Positions 22,048 to 28,583 of a DNA stretch of 28,583 nt are shown here, piece by piece. The translations under genes were made by a program, and so were the position numbers. Source of the stretch: an uncultured Bacilli bacterium (lineage in GTDB: Bacteria; Bacillota_I; Bacilli_A; RF39; UBA660); the NCBI GenBank assembly GCA_934179675.1, contig CAKPQS010000017.1:1-28583 (forward strand), given 5' to 3'. Numbering within the stretch: position 1 is the stretch's first letter; each line of letters starts with the position of its first letter. The notes beneath the pieces were generated by a model. It was not told the DNA's origin. It made no database searches and worked only from the letters and a program-made list of their open reading frames with translations.

Positions 22048-23010
22048 ATGGTGGTAATATTAATAATTTTACTTGCACTAGCACTTTATGGAGTTGTCAA
22101 AAGCGCCGATTTATTTGTTGATGCAATGTCATCATTAGCAAGCTATTTAAAAGTTCCAACATTTATAATCGCCCTAACTGTTGTTGCTTTTGGTACAAGC
22201 TCACCAGAACTAGCAATCTCATTTTCAAGCTTAATATCAGCTAATGGTGTTTTAACACTATCAAACGTTGTGGGTGCTAATATAGTAAATGTTTTATTAG
22301 TACTTGGTGTTGCCGCAGTAGTACATCCTATTAAAATAAAAGGAACTACAACCAAAAAAGAAATACCAATGCTTATTCTAATAACAATGACATTTGCTGT
22401 TTTATTTTGTGATTTATATTTATCAGATTATGCAAACGTAAATACAATATCTCGAAGTGATGGCATTATTTTAATTTTATTATTCTTATTATTTGTATAT
22501 TATTTAAAAGAAGTAATAAGTACACATCGATTAAAAGATACAGAATGTTCAGTACCAAAATTTACTAAACCATTAACTATTATATATGGAATTATTGGTT
22601 TAGTTGTTCTTCTAATAAACGCTAATCAAGTAGTAGAAGTATCAACATTACTTGCTAAAACAATTGGAATATCTGATAAAATAATTGGTATGGCTATAAT
22701 AGGAATAGGAACATCTTTACCCGAATTAGTAACATCAATCATAACTGTAAAAAAAGGTGATTTTGATTTTACAATTGAAAATATAGTAGGTACAAATATA
22801 TTTAATATATGTGTAGTATTAGGCCTACCAGTACTTATATTTGGTGATATAGCAGCCTATGGATTTGGTTTAATTGATATGGGAGTACTTGTATTCTCAA
22901 CAATTATATTATATTTCTTTTCAAAAACAGATAGGAAAATATCACGAATAGAAGGAATTGCTATGATAATGTTGTTTTTACTATATTATGGCTATGTAAT
23001 ATTTAACTAA
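22048..23010 (+). CDS. CaCA-family sodium/calcium (cation) exchanger, YrbG type
   Basis: A 320-aa inner-membrane antiporter of the Ca2+/cation antiporter superfamily, with about ten hydrophobic segments in two inverted halves. The alpha-1 repeat is VAFGTSSPELAIS with VVGANIVNVLLVLG. The alpha-2 repeat is IIGIGTSLPELVTSI with IVGTNIFNICVVLG, carrying the paired Glu residues of the ion site. AGGTG overlaps the divIVA stop, so it is in the sepF-divIVA operon, an insertion relative to Bacillus. The transported ion cannot be told from sequence alone. Confidence 0.92.
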   Translation: MVVILIILLALALYGVVKSADLFVDAMSSLASYLKVPTFIIALTVVAFGTSSPELAISFSSLISANGVLTLSNVVGANIVNVLLVLGVAAVVHPIKIKGTTTKKEIPMLILITMTFAVLFCDLYLSDYANVNTISRSDGIILILLFLLFVYYLKEVISTHRLKDTECSVPKFTKPLTIIYGIIGLVVLLINANQVVEVSTLLAKTIGISDKIIGMAIIGIGTSLPELVTSIITVKKGDFDFTIENIVGTNIFNICVVLGLPVLIFGDIAAYGFGLIDMGVLVFSTIILYFFSKTDRKISRIEGIAMIMLFLLYYGYVIFN

Positions 23011-23015
23011 AACTA

Positions 23016-23044
23016 TTGACAATAAAAACAAAAATTTTTATAAT
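23016..23044 (+). promoter_or_regulatory. Consensus sigma-A promoter of the ileS T-box
   Basis: TTGACA (23016-23021), exactly 17 nt, TATAAT (23039-23044): both boxes perfect. Confidence 0.92.
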
Positions 23045-23049
23045 ATAAA

Positions 23050-23235
23050 TAAATCAGATGAAAAAGACGATATTAGAAAATTAAATTAAAGAGAGTTAAT
23101 GGTTGGTGTAAATTAATATTTAAATCTAATATAGATCACTTTGGATGAGCAATATGCCGTGAAATACGTTATAAAATTAAGATAAACAAAAGGATGGTAC
23201 CGTCTAATAAGACTCCTTGTACTATTCTTTTTTTT
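23050..23235 (+). ncRNA. T-box riboswitch (tRNA-Ile) controlling ileS
   Basis: The leader holds the T-box core TGGTACCG at 23195-23202, whose TGGT can pair with the NCCA end of uncharged tRNA. In stem I a likely specifier ATC (23135-23137, in GATCACTTTGGATGAGC) encodes Ile. The terminator form pairs AAGGATGGTAC (23190-23200) with GTACTATTCTT (23219-23229) using two G-T wobbles, with GTC/GAC above, and ends in a T run just before the ileS ribosome binding site. Uncharged tRNA-Ile would favour the antiterminator and raise ileS expression. Confidence 0.9.
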
Positions 23236-23245
23236 GGAGGTTAAA

Positions 23246-26200
23246 ATGAAAAAATTTGAAGAATTAAAAAAACAAGATATAAAAGATGAAGAAAAAGAAA
23301 TACTTGAATATTGGCAAAAAATAGGCATTTTAGATGAATGCATGAAAGAAAGAAAAGACAGTAAAAACTTTGTTTTTTATGATGGACCAGCAACAGCCAA
23401 TGGTTTTCCAGGCTTACATCATATGATCGGTAAATTTATAAAAGATACATTTTGTAAATATAAAAATATGCAAGGATATCGTGTAGTTCGAAAAGTAGGT
23501 TGGGATACACATGGCTTACCAGTAGAATTACAAGTCGAAAAAGAATTAGGATTTAGTGGCAAAAAAGATATTGAAAAATATGGTATAAAAGAATTCAATG
23601 AAAAATGTAGAGAAGCTGTACGAGCTAATGAAAAAGCTTTCACTGATTTAACAAATAAAATGGGACAATTTATTGATACTGAACATCCTTATGTTACATA
23701 TAACAATGATTATATTGAAACAGAATGGTGGATATTAAAAAAATTCTTTGATGAAGGATTATTTTATGAAGGACATAAAATATTACCATATTGTACAAGA
23801 TGTGGAACAGGACTTGCAAGTCACGAAGTAGCGCAAGGGTATAAAGATATTTCTGTAGATACAGTAATTGTACCATTTAAGAAAAAAGATGAAGATGCTT
23901 ATTTTCTAGTATGGACAACAACACCTTGGACACTTATAAACAATGTTGCACTATGTGTAAATCCTAATGAAACATATATAAAAGTAGCAAGTATGGGTTA
24001 TAAATTTATTCTTGCTAAAACACTTGCCAATACAGTATTAGGTGATGAATATGAAGTATTGGAAGAATATAAAGGAAAAGATTTAGAATATACTGAATAT
24101 GAACAATTATTACCATTTGTAAAAACAGATAAAAAAGCCTTTTTTGTAACATGTGATGACTATGTAACAATGAGTGACGGTACTGGTATTGTTCATATAG
24201 CACCAGCATTTGGTCAAGATGACTACAATGTTGGCAAAAAATATAATTTACCAGTAATGTGTTCAGTTGGTGAAGATGGTAAATATATAGAAGGTCCTTG
24301 GAAAGATATGCGTGTCTTTGATGCTGATATCGAAGTAATTAAATATTTAAAAACAAACGATAAATTATTCAAAAAAATCAAAATGACACATAATTATCCA
24401 CATTGTTGGCGTTGCTCAACACCATTACTTTATTATGCAAAACCAAGTTATTATTTAAAAGTAACAGCATTAAAAGATAAAATAATTGAAGAAAATAATA
24501 AAATAAATTGGTATCCAAAATTTGTTGGTGAAAAAAGATTTGGTAACTGGCTAGAAAATATGAATGATTGGGCTATTTCAAGAACAAGATACTGGGGCAC
24601 ACCACTTCCACTTTGGAAATGTAGTTGTGGTCATACACACATGATTGGTTCAAGACAAGAATTAAAAGATTTAGCGCTTGAAAAATTTGATACCATTGAA
24701 CTTCATCGCCCATTTGTAGATGAAATACATATAAAATGTCCAAAATGTGGTAATATAATGACAAGAACACCAGAAGTAATAGATTGTTGGTTTGATTCAG
24801 GATCAATGCCATTTGCCCAATATCATTATCCTTTTGAAAATTTAGAACTATTTAAAGAACAATTTCCAGCAGACTTTATTGCTGAAGGAATAGATCAAAC
24901 AAGAGGATGGTTCTACGTTTTATTAGTAATTTCAACATTTGTTATGGGTAAAGCCCCTTATAAAAATGTTTTAGTAAATGAATTATTACTTGATTCTAAT
25001 GGCGTTAAAATGAGTAAATCAAAAGGTAATATTGTTGAACCATTTACAACAATTGAAAAATATGGTGCTGATGCTGTTAGATTTTATATACCCTATGCAT
25101 CTCCTACATGGACTCCTTTAAAATTTGACTATAAAGGAATAGTAGAAGTAATATCAAAATTCTTTAATACTTTAAAAAATACTTATAATTTCTTTGCAAT
25201 TTATGCCGAAGCAGATAAAATAGATCCAAGAGATTTTGAAGTTGATTACGAAGAACGATTAGAAATTGATAAATGGTTATTATCAAAATATGAAAGATTA
25301 GTTAAATATGTAACTGAAAGTTATGATGCTTATGATCTAAATAAAGTTACAAGAGCTTTAACAGATTTCGTAAGTGAAGATTTATCAAATTGGTATATTA
25401 GAAGAAACAGAAGAAGATTTTGGAGTAGTACTTTTGATAATGATAAAAAAGCTGTTTATAAAACAACTTATGAAGTATTACTTGGTTTAACTAAATTACT
25501 TGCACCAATATCTCCATTTACAAGTGAAGAAATATATAGAAATTTAACAGGTAAAGAATCTGTTCATTTAGAAGACTTTCCAAAGTATGATTCTAAATTA
25601 ATAAATGATCATATTGAAGAAAGAATGGATTTAGTAAGAACATTAGTCGGATTAGGCCGTGAAGCAAGAGAAAACGCTAAAATTAAAGTAAGACAACCTA
25701 TAAGTGAAGTATTAATTGATGCATCTTATCAAAATTTAATAGGTGATATGATTGGTTTAATTGAAGAAGAATTAAATGTTAAAAATGTTAAATTTATAGA
25801 TGATGCAAGTGATTATATGAATTATATAATAAAACCTAACTTTAAAGTAGCAGGACCTATATTTGGATCTAATATTAAAGATTTTACTAATTTACTAGCA
25901 CAATGTAATATTAATGATATCAATAATAAAAAAATAGAATTAAATGGAAAAGAATATACAATAACTAAAGATTTAGTTGAAGTAAAAGTAATTTCTAAAG
26001 AAGGATTTGATGTTGCATCTGAAGAAAACAAGTATATTATTTTAAATACTACATTAACAAAAGATCTAATAAATGAAGGTTATGCAAGAGAAATTGTTTC
26101 TAAAGTTCAACAAATAAGAAAAAATCAAAATTTAGATATTGTTGAAAGAATATATTTATATTATTCTACTGATGAAGAAATAAAAGATGCTATAAATGAA

Positions 26201-26317
26201 TATAAAGAATATATAATGAATGAAACATTAGCACTAGATATAATTGAAAAAGAAAATCTAAATGATAGTTATGATATTAATGGTCATAATACATATTTAG
26301 AAATTGAAACTAATTAA
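23246..26317 (+). CDS. ileS: Isoleucyl-tRNA synthetase, type 2 (IleRS2)
   Basis: Charges tRNA-Ile and edits mis-charged Val. ATG 23246 follows GGAGG (23236-23240) by 5 nt; the product is 1023 aa. The class I motif 1 reads GLHHMIGK (residues 56-63), with G and H swapped (GxHH instead of HxGH), the signature of IleRS2, the bacterial and eukaryotic type linked to mupirocin resistance. KMSKS is intact at 588-592. The editing domain has VWTTTPWTLINN and GTGIVHIAPAFGQDDYN. Cys pairs (CTRCG, CSCG, CPKCG) could bind zinc. The anticodon-binding domain starts near DLSNWYIRRNRRRFW. A T-box controls it and it stands at the Bacillus position after divIVA. Confidence 0.95.
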   Translation: MKKFEELKKQDIKDEEKEILEYWQKIGILDECMKERKDSKNFVFYDGPATANGFPGLHHMIGKFIKDTFCKYKNMQGYRVVRKVGWDTHGLPVELQVEKELGFSGKKDIEKYGIKEFNEKCREAVRANEKAFTDLTNKMGQFIDTEHPYVTYNNDYIETEWWILKKFFDEGLFYEGHKILPYCTRCGTGLASHEVAQGYKDISVDTVIVPFKKKDEDAYFLVWTTTPWTLINNVALCVNPNETYIKVASMGYKFILAKTLANTVLGDEYEVLEEYKGKDLEYTEYEQLLPFVKTDKKAFFVTCDDYVTMSDGTGIVHIAPAFGQDDYNVGKKYNLPVMCSVGEDGKYIEGPWKDMRVFDADIEVIKYLKTNDKLFKKIKMTHNYPHCWRCSTPLLYYAKPSYYLKVTALKDKIIEENNKINWYPKFVGEKRFGNWLENMNDWAISRTRYWGTPLPLWKCSCGHTHMIGSRQELKDLALEKFDTIELHRPFVDEIHIKCPKCGNIMTRTPEVIDCWFDSGSMPFAQYHYPFENLELFKEQFPADFIAEGIDQTRGWFYVLLVISTFVMGKAPYKNVLVNELLLDSNGVKMSKSKGNIVEPFTTIEKYGADAVRFYIPYASPTWTPLKFDYKGIVEVISKFFNTLKNTYNFFAIYAEADKIDPRDFEVDYEERLEIDKWLLSKYERLVKYVTESYDAYDLNKVTRALTDFVSEDLSNWYIRRNRRRFWSSTFDNDKKAVYKTTYEVLLGLTKLLAPISPFTSEEIYRNLTGKESVHLEDFPKYDSKLINDHIEERMDLVRTLVGLGREARENAKIKVRQPISEVLIDASYQNLIGDMIGLIEEELNVKNVKFIDDASDYMNYIIKPNFKVAGPIFGSNIKDFTNLLAQCNINDINNKKIELNGKEYTITKDLVEVKVISKEGFDVASEENKYIILNTTLTKDLINEGYAREIVSKVQQIRKNQNLDIVERIYLYYSTDEEIKDAINEYKEYIMNETLALDIIEKENLNDSYDINGHNTYLEIETN

Positions 26318-26338
26318 GAAGGTTGAACCTTCTTTTTT
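26316..26338 (+). terminator. Terminator of ileS
   Basis: AAGAAGGT (26316-26323) and ACCTTCTT (26327-26334) around a TGA loop, then T residues. The ileS stop lies at the stem base. Confidence 0.85.
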
Positions 26339-26350
26339 AGCACTTTGACC

Positions 26351-26379
26351 TTTACAACTAAATTAAAGTATGGTATTAT
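26351..26379 (+). promoter_or_regulatory. Promoter of rpsB-tsf
   Basis: TTTACA (26351-26356), 17 nt, TATTAT (26374-26379) preceded by TGG (extended -10). Confidence 0.7.
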
Positions 26380-26385
26380 TTATAT

Positions 26386-26489
26386 GGCTTTTTCAAATAA
26401 GCACGATTTATTGATTTAAATGCCTAGTGCCCAAATGGGTGGTATTTAAAGATGAGATAGTCGGAAGAAAAACAAAAGGAGGAAAGAAT
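26386..26489 (+). promoter_or_regulatory. Structured leader of rpsB (possible autoregulatory element)
   Basis: About 100 nt between the predicted start site and the rpsB ATG. AAATGCC (26418-26424) pairs with GGTATTT (26441-26447) and, inside, CCC (26430-26432) pairs with GGG (26437-26439), giving a two-tier hairpin with an asymmetric internal loop. An ATG-containing in-frame extension exists upstream but AGGAGG (26478-26483) marks the true start. A binding site for S2 is possible but unproven. Confidence 0.4.
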
Positions 26490-27503
26490 ATGTCAGTAGT
26501 TTCAACTAATTTATTATTAGAAGCTGGAGTTCATTTTGGACATCAAACAAAAAGATGGAATCCAAAAATGAAAGAATATATCTTTACTTCTCGTGATGGT
26601 ATTTATATTATCGATTTGCAAAAAACAGCAAAAAAAATTGATGAAGCATATGAAGCAATGAAAACAATTGCAGCAAATGATGGCAAAATTTTATTTGTTG
26701 GAACAAGAAAACAAGCTAGTGAAGCAGTACATGATGAAGCAATAAGATCTAACTCTTACTATGTAACAGAAAGATGGTTAGGAGGAACATTAACAAACTT
26801 CAGAACTATTAGAAACAGAGTAAAACGTTTAGAACAAATTGAAGAAATGGAAAAAAATGGTACATTTGATATTTTACCTAAAAAAGAAGTTGTTAAACTT
26901 AAAAAAGAATATGATAAGTTAAACAAATTATTATGTGGTATAAGAGAAATGAATAAATTACCAAATGCTATATTTATTGTTGATCCATCAAAAGAATTTA
27001 ATGCAATAAATGAAGCAAGAAGACTTAATATTCCAGTATTTGGAATCGTAGATACTAATTGCGATCCTGATATGGTTGATTATGTAATACCTGCTAATGA
27101 TGATGCCATCAGAGCAGTAAAATTAATCGTAAGTATCTTCGCAAATGCAATCTGCGAAGCACAAGGACTTGAAGTTGTAGAATTTGCTGTACCTTCAAAA
27201 GAAGAAGCAGAAAAAGATGCAAAAGAAGCAATGGAAGAATCACTTAGAAGTGATAGAGAATTAAATAATGCAAATAGAAAATTTAAACGCGAGAAAAAGA
27301 ATTTTAAACCAGTAAAAAAAGAAGAAAAAGAAACTAAAGCCAAAGAAGAAAAAACTGTAAAAGAAGAAAAATCTGTAAAAGAAGAAAAAGCCAGTGATTT
27401 AGATTCAAAAACAGTTGGTGAACTTCGTGAAATGGCAAAAGTAAAAGAAGTAAAAGGTTATTCAACTATGAAGAAGTCTGAATTAATCGATGCATTAAAA
27501 TAG
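26490..27503 (+). CDS. rpsB: 30S ribosomal protein S2 with C-terminal SAP/Rho_N-like extension
   Basis: The S2 core (residues 1 to about 245) is typical: LLEAGVHFGHQTKRWNPKMKEYIF, GIYIIDLQKT, FVGTRKQASEAV, VTERWLGGTLTNFRTI, IPVFGIVDTNCDPDMVDYVIPANDDAIRAV. Normal S2 ends near 250; here there are 337 residues. A Lys/Glu linker with repeated KEEK units (about 250-303) leads to a final block SKTVGELREMAKVKEVKGYS...KKSELIDALK (about 306-337) that resembles the SAP/Rho N-terminal nucleic-acid-binding motif. AGGAGG at 26478-26483 sets the start. tsf follows 11 nt downstream, the usual order; pyrH and frr are not next. Confidence 0.95.
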   Translation: MSVVSTNLLLEAGVHFGHQTKRWNPKMKEYIFTSRDGIYIIDLQKTAKKIDEAYEAMKTIAANDGKILFVGTRKQASEAVHDEAIRSNSYYVTERWLGGTLTNFRTIRNRVKRLEQIEEMEKNGTFDILPKKEVVKLKKEYDKLNKLLCGIREMNKLPNAIFIVDPSKEFNAINEARRLNIPVFGIVDTNCDPDMVDYVIPANDDAIRAVKLIVSIFANAICEAQGLEVVEFAVPSKEEAEKDAKEAMEESLRSDRELNNANRKFKREKKNFKPVKKEEKETKAKEEKTVKEEKSVKEEKASDLDSKTVGELREMAKVKEVKGYSTMKKSELIDALK

Positions 27504-27514
27504 GAGGAAAATTC

Positions 27515-28384
27515 ATGATAAGTGCAAGTTTAGTAAAAGAATTACGTGAACTAACAGGAGCAGGAATGCTTGATTGCAAAAAAGCTCTAGAAGCATCTAA
27601 TGGCGATAAAGAAAAAGCTGTTGATTGGTTACGTGAAAAAGGAATATCAAAAGCTGCTAAAAAAGCAAGTCGTATTGCTGCTGAAGGTAAAGCTGATATA
27701 TTAGTTAAAGGTAATGAAGCAGTAATTATAGAAGTAAATTCTGAAACAGACTTTGTTGCAAAAAATTCTGAATTTACAAGTTTAGTAGATGATATTTTAA
27801 ATAGTATCATGGATAATGATCCTAAAACAGTAGAAGATGTTTTAAAATTAGAAGTTAATGGTGAAACAGTAGAAAACTTAATTATTAATAAAACTGCCAA
27901 AATTGGTGAAAAATTATCATTAAGAAGATTTGCTAAATTAACTAAAACTGATAATGAAACATTTGGAAGTTACATTCATGGAGGAAGAATAGCTGTTCTA
28001 ACTGTTATTGAAGGTGCAAACGAAGAAGTAGCAAAACATGTATCAATGCAAGCTGCATCAATGCGACCTCAATATGTAAGAATATCTGATGTTCCTGAAG
28101 ATGTTGTAGCTCGTGAAGCAGAAGTATTAAAAGAACAAGCAATGAATGAAGGAAAACCTGCAGAAATTGCTGAAAAAATGGTTCAAGGAAGACTTCATAA
28201 GTTTTATAAAGAAATTTGTTTAGAGGAACAAGAATTTATTCTAGATGGTGATATCAATGTTAAGACTTATGTTAAAAACAATGGTGGCACTATTAAAGAA
28301 ATGGTTCGTTATGAAGTAGGCGAAGGAATGGAAAAAAGAGAAGAAAACTTTGCTGAAGAAGTAGCAAAACAAATTAAAGGTTAA
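27515..28384 (+). CDS. tsf: Translation elongation factor Ts
   Basis: EF-Ts exchanges GDP for GTP on EF-Tu. The N-terminal domain is canonical: LVKELRELTGAGMLDCKKAL, GDKEKAVDWLREKGISKAAKKASRIAAEG. It is followed by NSETDFVAKNSEF and, in the second half, GGRIAVLTVIEG, VSMQAASMRPQYV and the GKPAEIAEKMVQGRLHKFYKE block. The 289-aa length is normal. AGGAGG at 27503-27508 precedes the ATG by 6 nt, and the spacing to rpsB indicates co-transcription. Confidence 0.97.
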   Translation: MISASLVKELRELTGAGMLDCKKALEASNGDKEKAVDWLREKGISKAAKKASRIAAEGKADILVKGNEAVIIEVNSETDFVAKNSEFTSLVDDILNSIMDNDPKTVEDVLKLEVNGETVENLIINKTAKIGEKLSLRRFAKLTKTDNETFGSYIHGGRIAVLTVIEGANEEVAKHVSMQAASMRPQYVRISDVPEDVVAREAEVLKEQAMNEGKPAEIAEKMVQGRLHKFYKEICLEEQEFILDGDINVKTYVKNNGGTIKEMVRYEVGEGMEKREENFAEEVAKQIKG

Positions 28385-28426
28385 TACAGAAGTATTTAAT
28401 GTTAAAAAATTTATTTTAATTTGATA

Positions 28427-28457
28427 AAAGAGTGCATTTTGTTGCACTTTTTCTTTT
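28427..28457 (+). terminator. Terminator of rpsB-tsf
   Basis: AAAGAGTGCA (28427-28436) pairs with TGCACTTTTT (28443-28452; one G-T), 6-nt loop, followed by a T-rich tract. Confidence 0.85.
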
Positions 28458-28470
28458 ATTGTTGTATAAT
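28442..28470 (+). promoter_or_regulatory. Candidate promoter of the microsatellite gene
   Basis: TTGCAC (28442-28447), 17 nt, TATAAT (28465-28470). The -35 is weak and sits inside the tsf terminator. Confidence 0.4.
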
Positions 28471-28499
28471 TGATTTAGTAATGAAAGGTAGGTGTATAT

Positions 28500-28583
28500 A
28501 TGAATTTTGTTGATAAGTCTATAAATAAAGATACATACATACATACATACATACATACATACATACATACATACATACATACA
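28500..28583 (+). CDS. Start of a gene with an in-frame ATAC microsatellite, 3' end outside window
   Basis: ATG 28500 with GGTAGGTG upstream (28488-28495). The visible 28 codons read MNFVDKSINKD, then repeated TYIH units encoded by the ATAC tract. Nothing beyond the repeat is visible, so the product is unknown. Because the repeat unit is 4 bp, gain or loss of one unit changes the reading frame, which is the arrangement of phase-variable genes. Confidence 0.55.
   Translation, partial: MNFVDKSINKDTYIHTYIHTYIHTYIHT
28531..28583 (+). repeat. (ATAC)n tetranucleotide microsatellite, at least 13 units
   Basis: 53 bases of perfect ATAC repeat running to the window edge; the true length is unknown. 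Confidence 0.97.

Noticed and set aside
23694..24812. Several 60-80-aa reverse-strand ORFs inside ileS
   Set aside because: All are shadows of a conserved synthetase with no start signals.
27466..27900. 144-aa reverse-strand ORF across the rpsB-tsf junction
   Set aside because: Antisense of the conserved EF-Ts start; Ser/Ala/Leu-rich shadow translation.

Overview
The window comes from a very AT-rich, low-GC Gram-positive bacterium of the Bacilli, most likely an endospore-forming gut lineage near the Mollicutes/Erysipelotrichia/RF39 border. This rests on UGA being used as a stop, strong AGGAGG-type ribosome binding sites, a forespore sigma gene beside spoVAC-spoVAD-spoVAE, Bacillus-like blocks (ylbD-ylbE...ylbH; sepF-divIVA-ileS; rpsB-tsf), a T-box leader on ileS and BspA-type repeat surface proteins. 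The placement is inference; no rRNA is present.

Layout. 1-6.8 kb: two BspA/DUF285-like repeat proteins bracket a sporulation block. That block has an operon of a secreted coiled-coil protein, a very short STAS protein and a SigF/SigG-type sigma factor, followed by spoVAC-spoVAD-spoVAE behind a forespore-type promoter. 6.9-11.1 kb: parC, pyrH, a type IV prepilin-like gene, ylbD and ylbE. 11.1-12.9 kb: a reverse-strand 587-aa membrane protein of unknown function, divergent from rsmD. 13.5-16.3 kb: a bacteriocin operon with a C39-peptidase ABC exporter, a miniature HlyD-like accessory protein and two small double-glycine-leader peptides that carry GxxxG motifs. 16.3-21.0 kb: a composite-transposon-like island bounded by two related IS remnants in the same orientation and by a perfect 25-bp direct repeat. 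Its cargo is an operon of a P-loop nucleoside-kinase-like protein, a glycosyltransferase split by a frame change, a transglutaminase-like protein lacking the usual cysteine, and a CYTH-domain protein. 21.1-26.3 kb: sepF, divIVA, a CaCA cation exchanger, then a T-box and a type-2 (GxHH) isoleucyl-tRNA synthetase. 26.3-28.4 kb: rpsB with an unusual C-terminal extension, and tsf. The window ends inside a gene whose early codons are an ATAC microsatellite.

How the parts fit. The sporulation block supplies the forespore sigma factor and the dipicolinate channel proteins. The C39 exporter, mini-HlyD and two peptides form a self-contained class IIb-like bacteriocin unit without a visible immunity gene. 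The direct repeat suggests the island landed in what was a short gap between the bacteriocin terminator and the sepF promoter. The strongest leads for something new are the two-peptide bacteriocin, the cargo operon with its split glycosyltransferase, and the microsatellite gene at the right edge.
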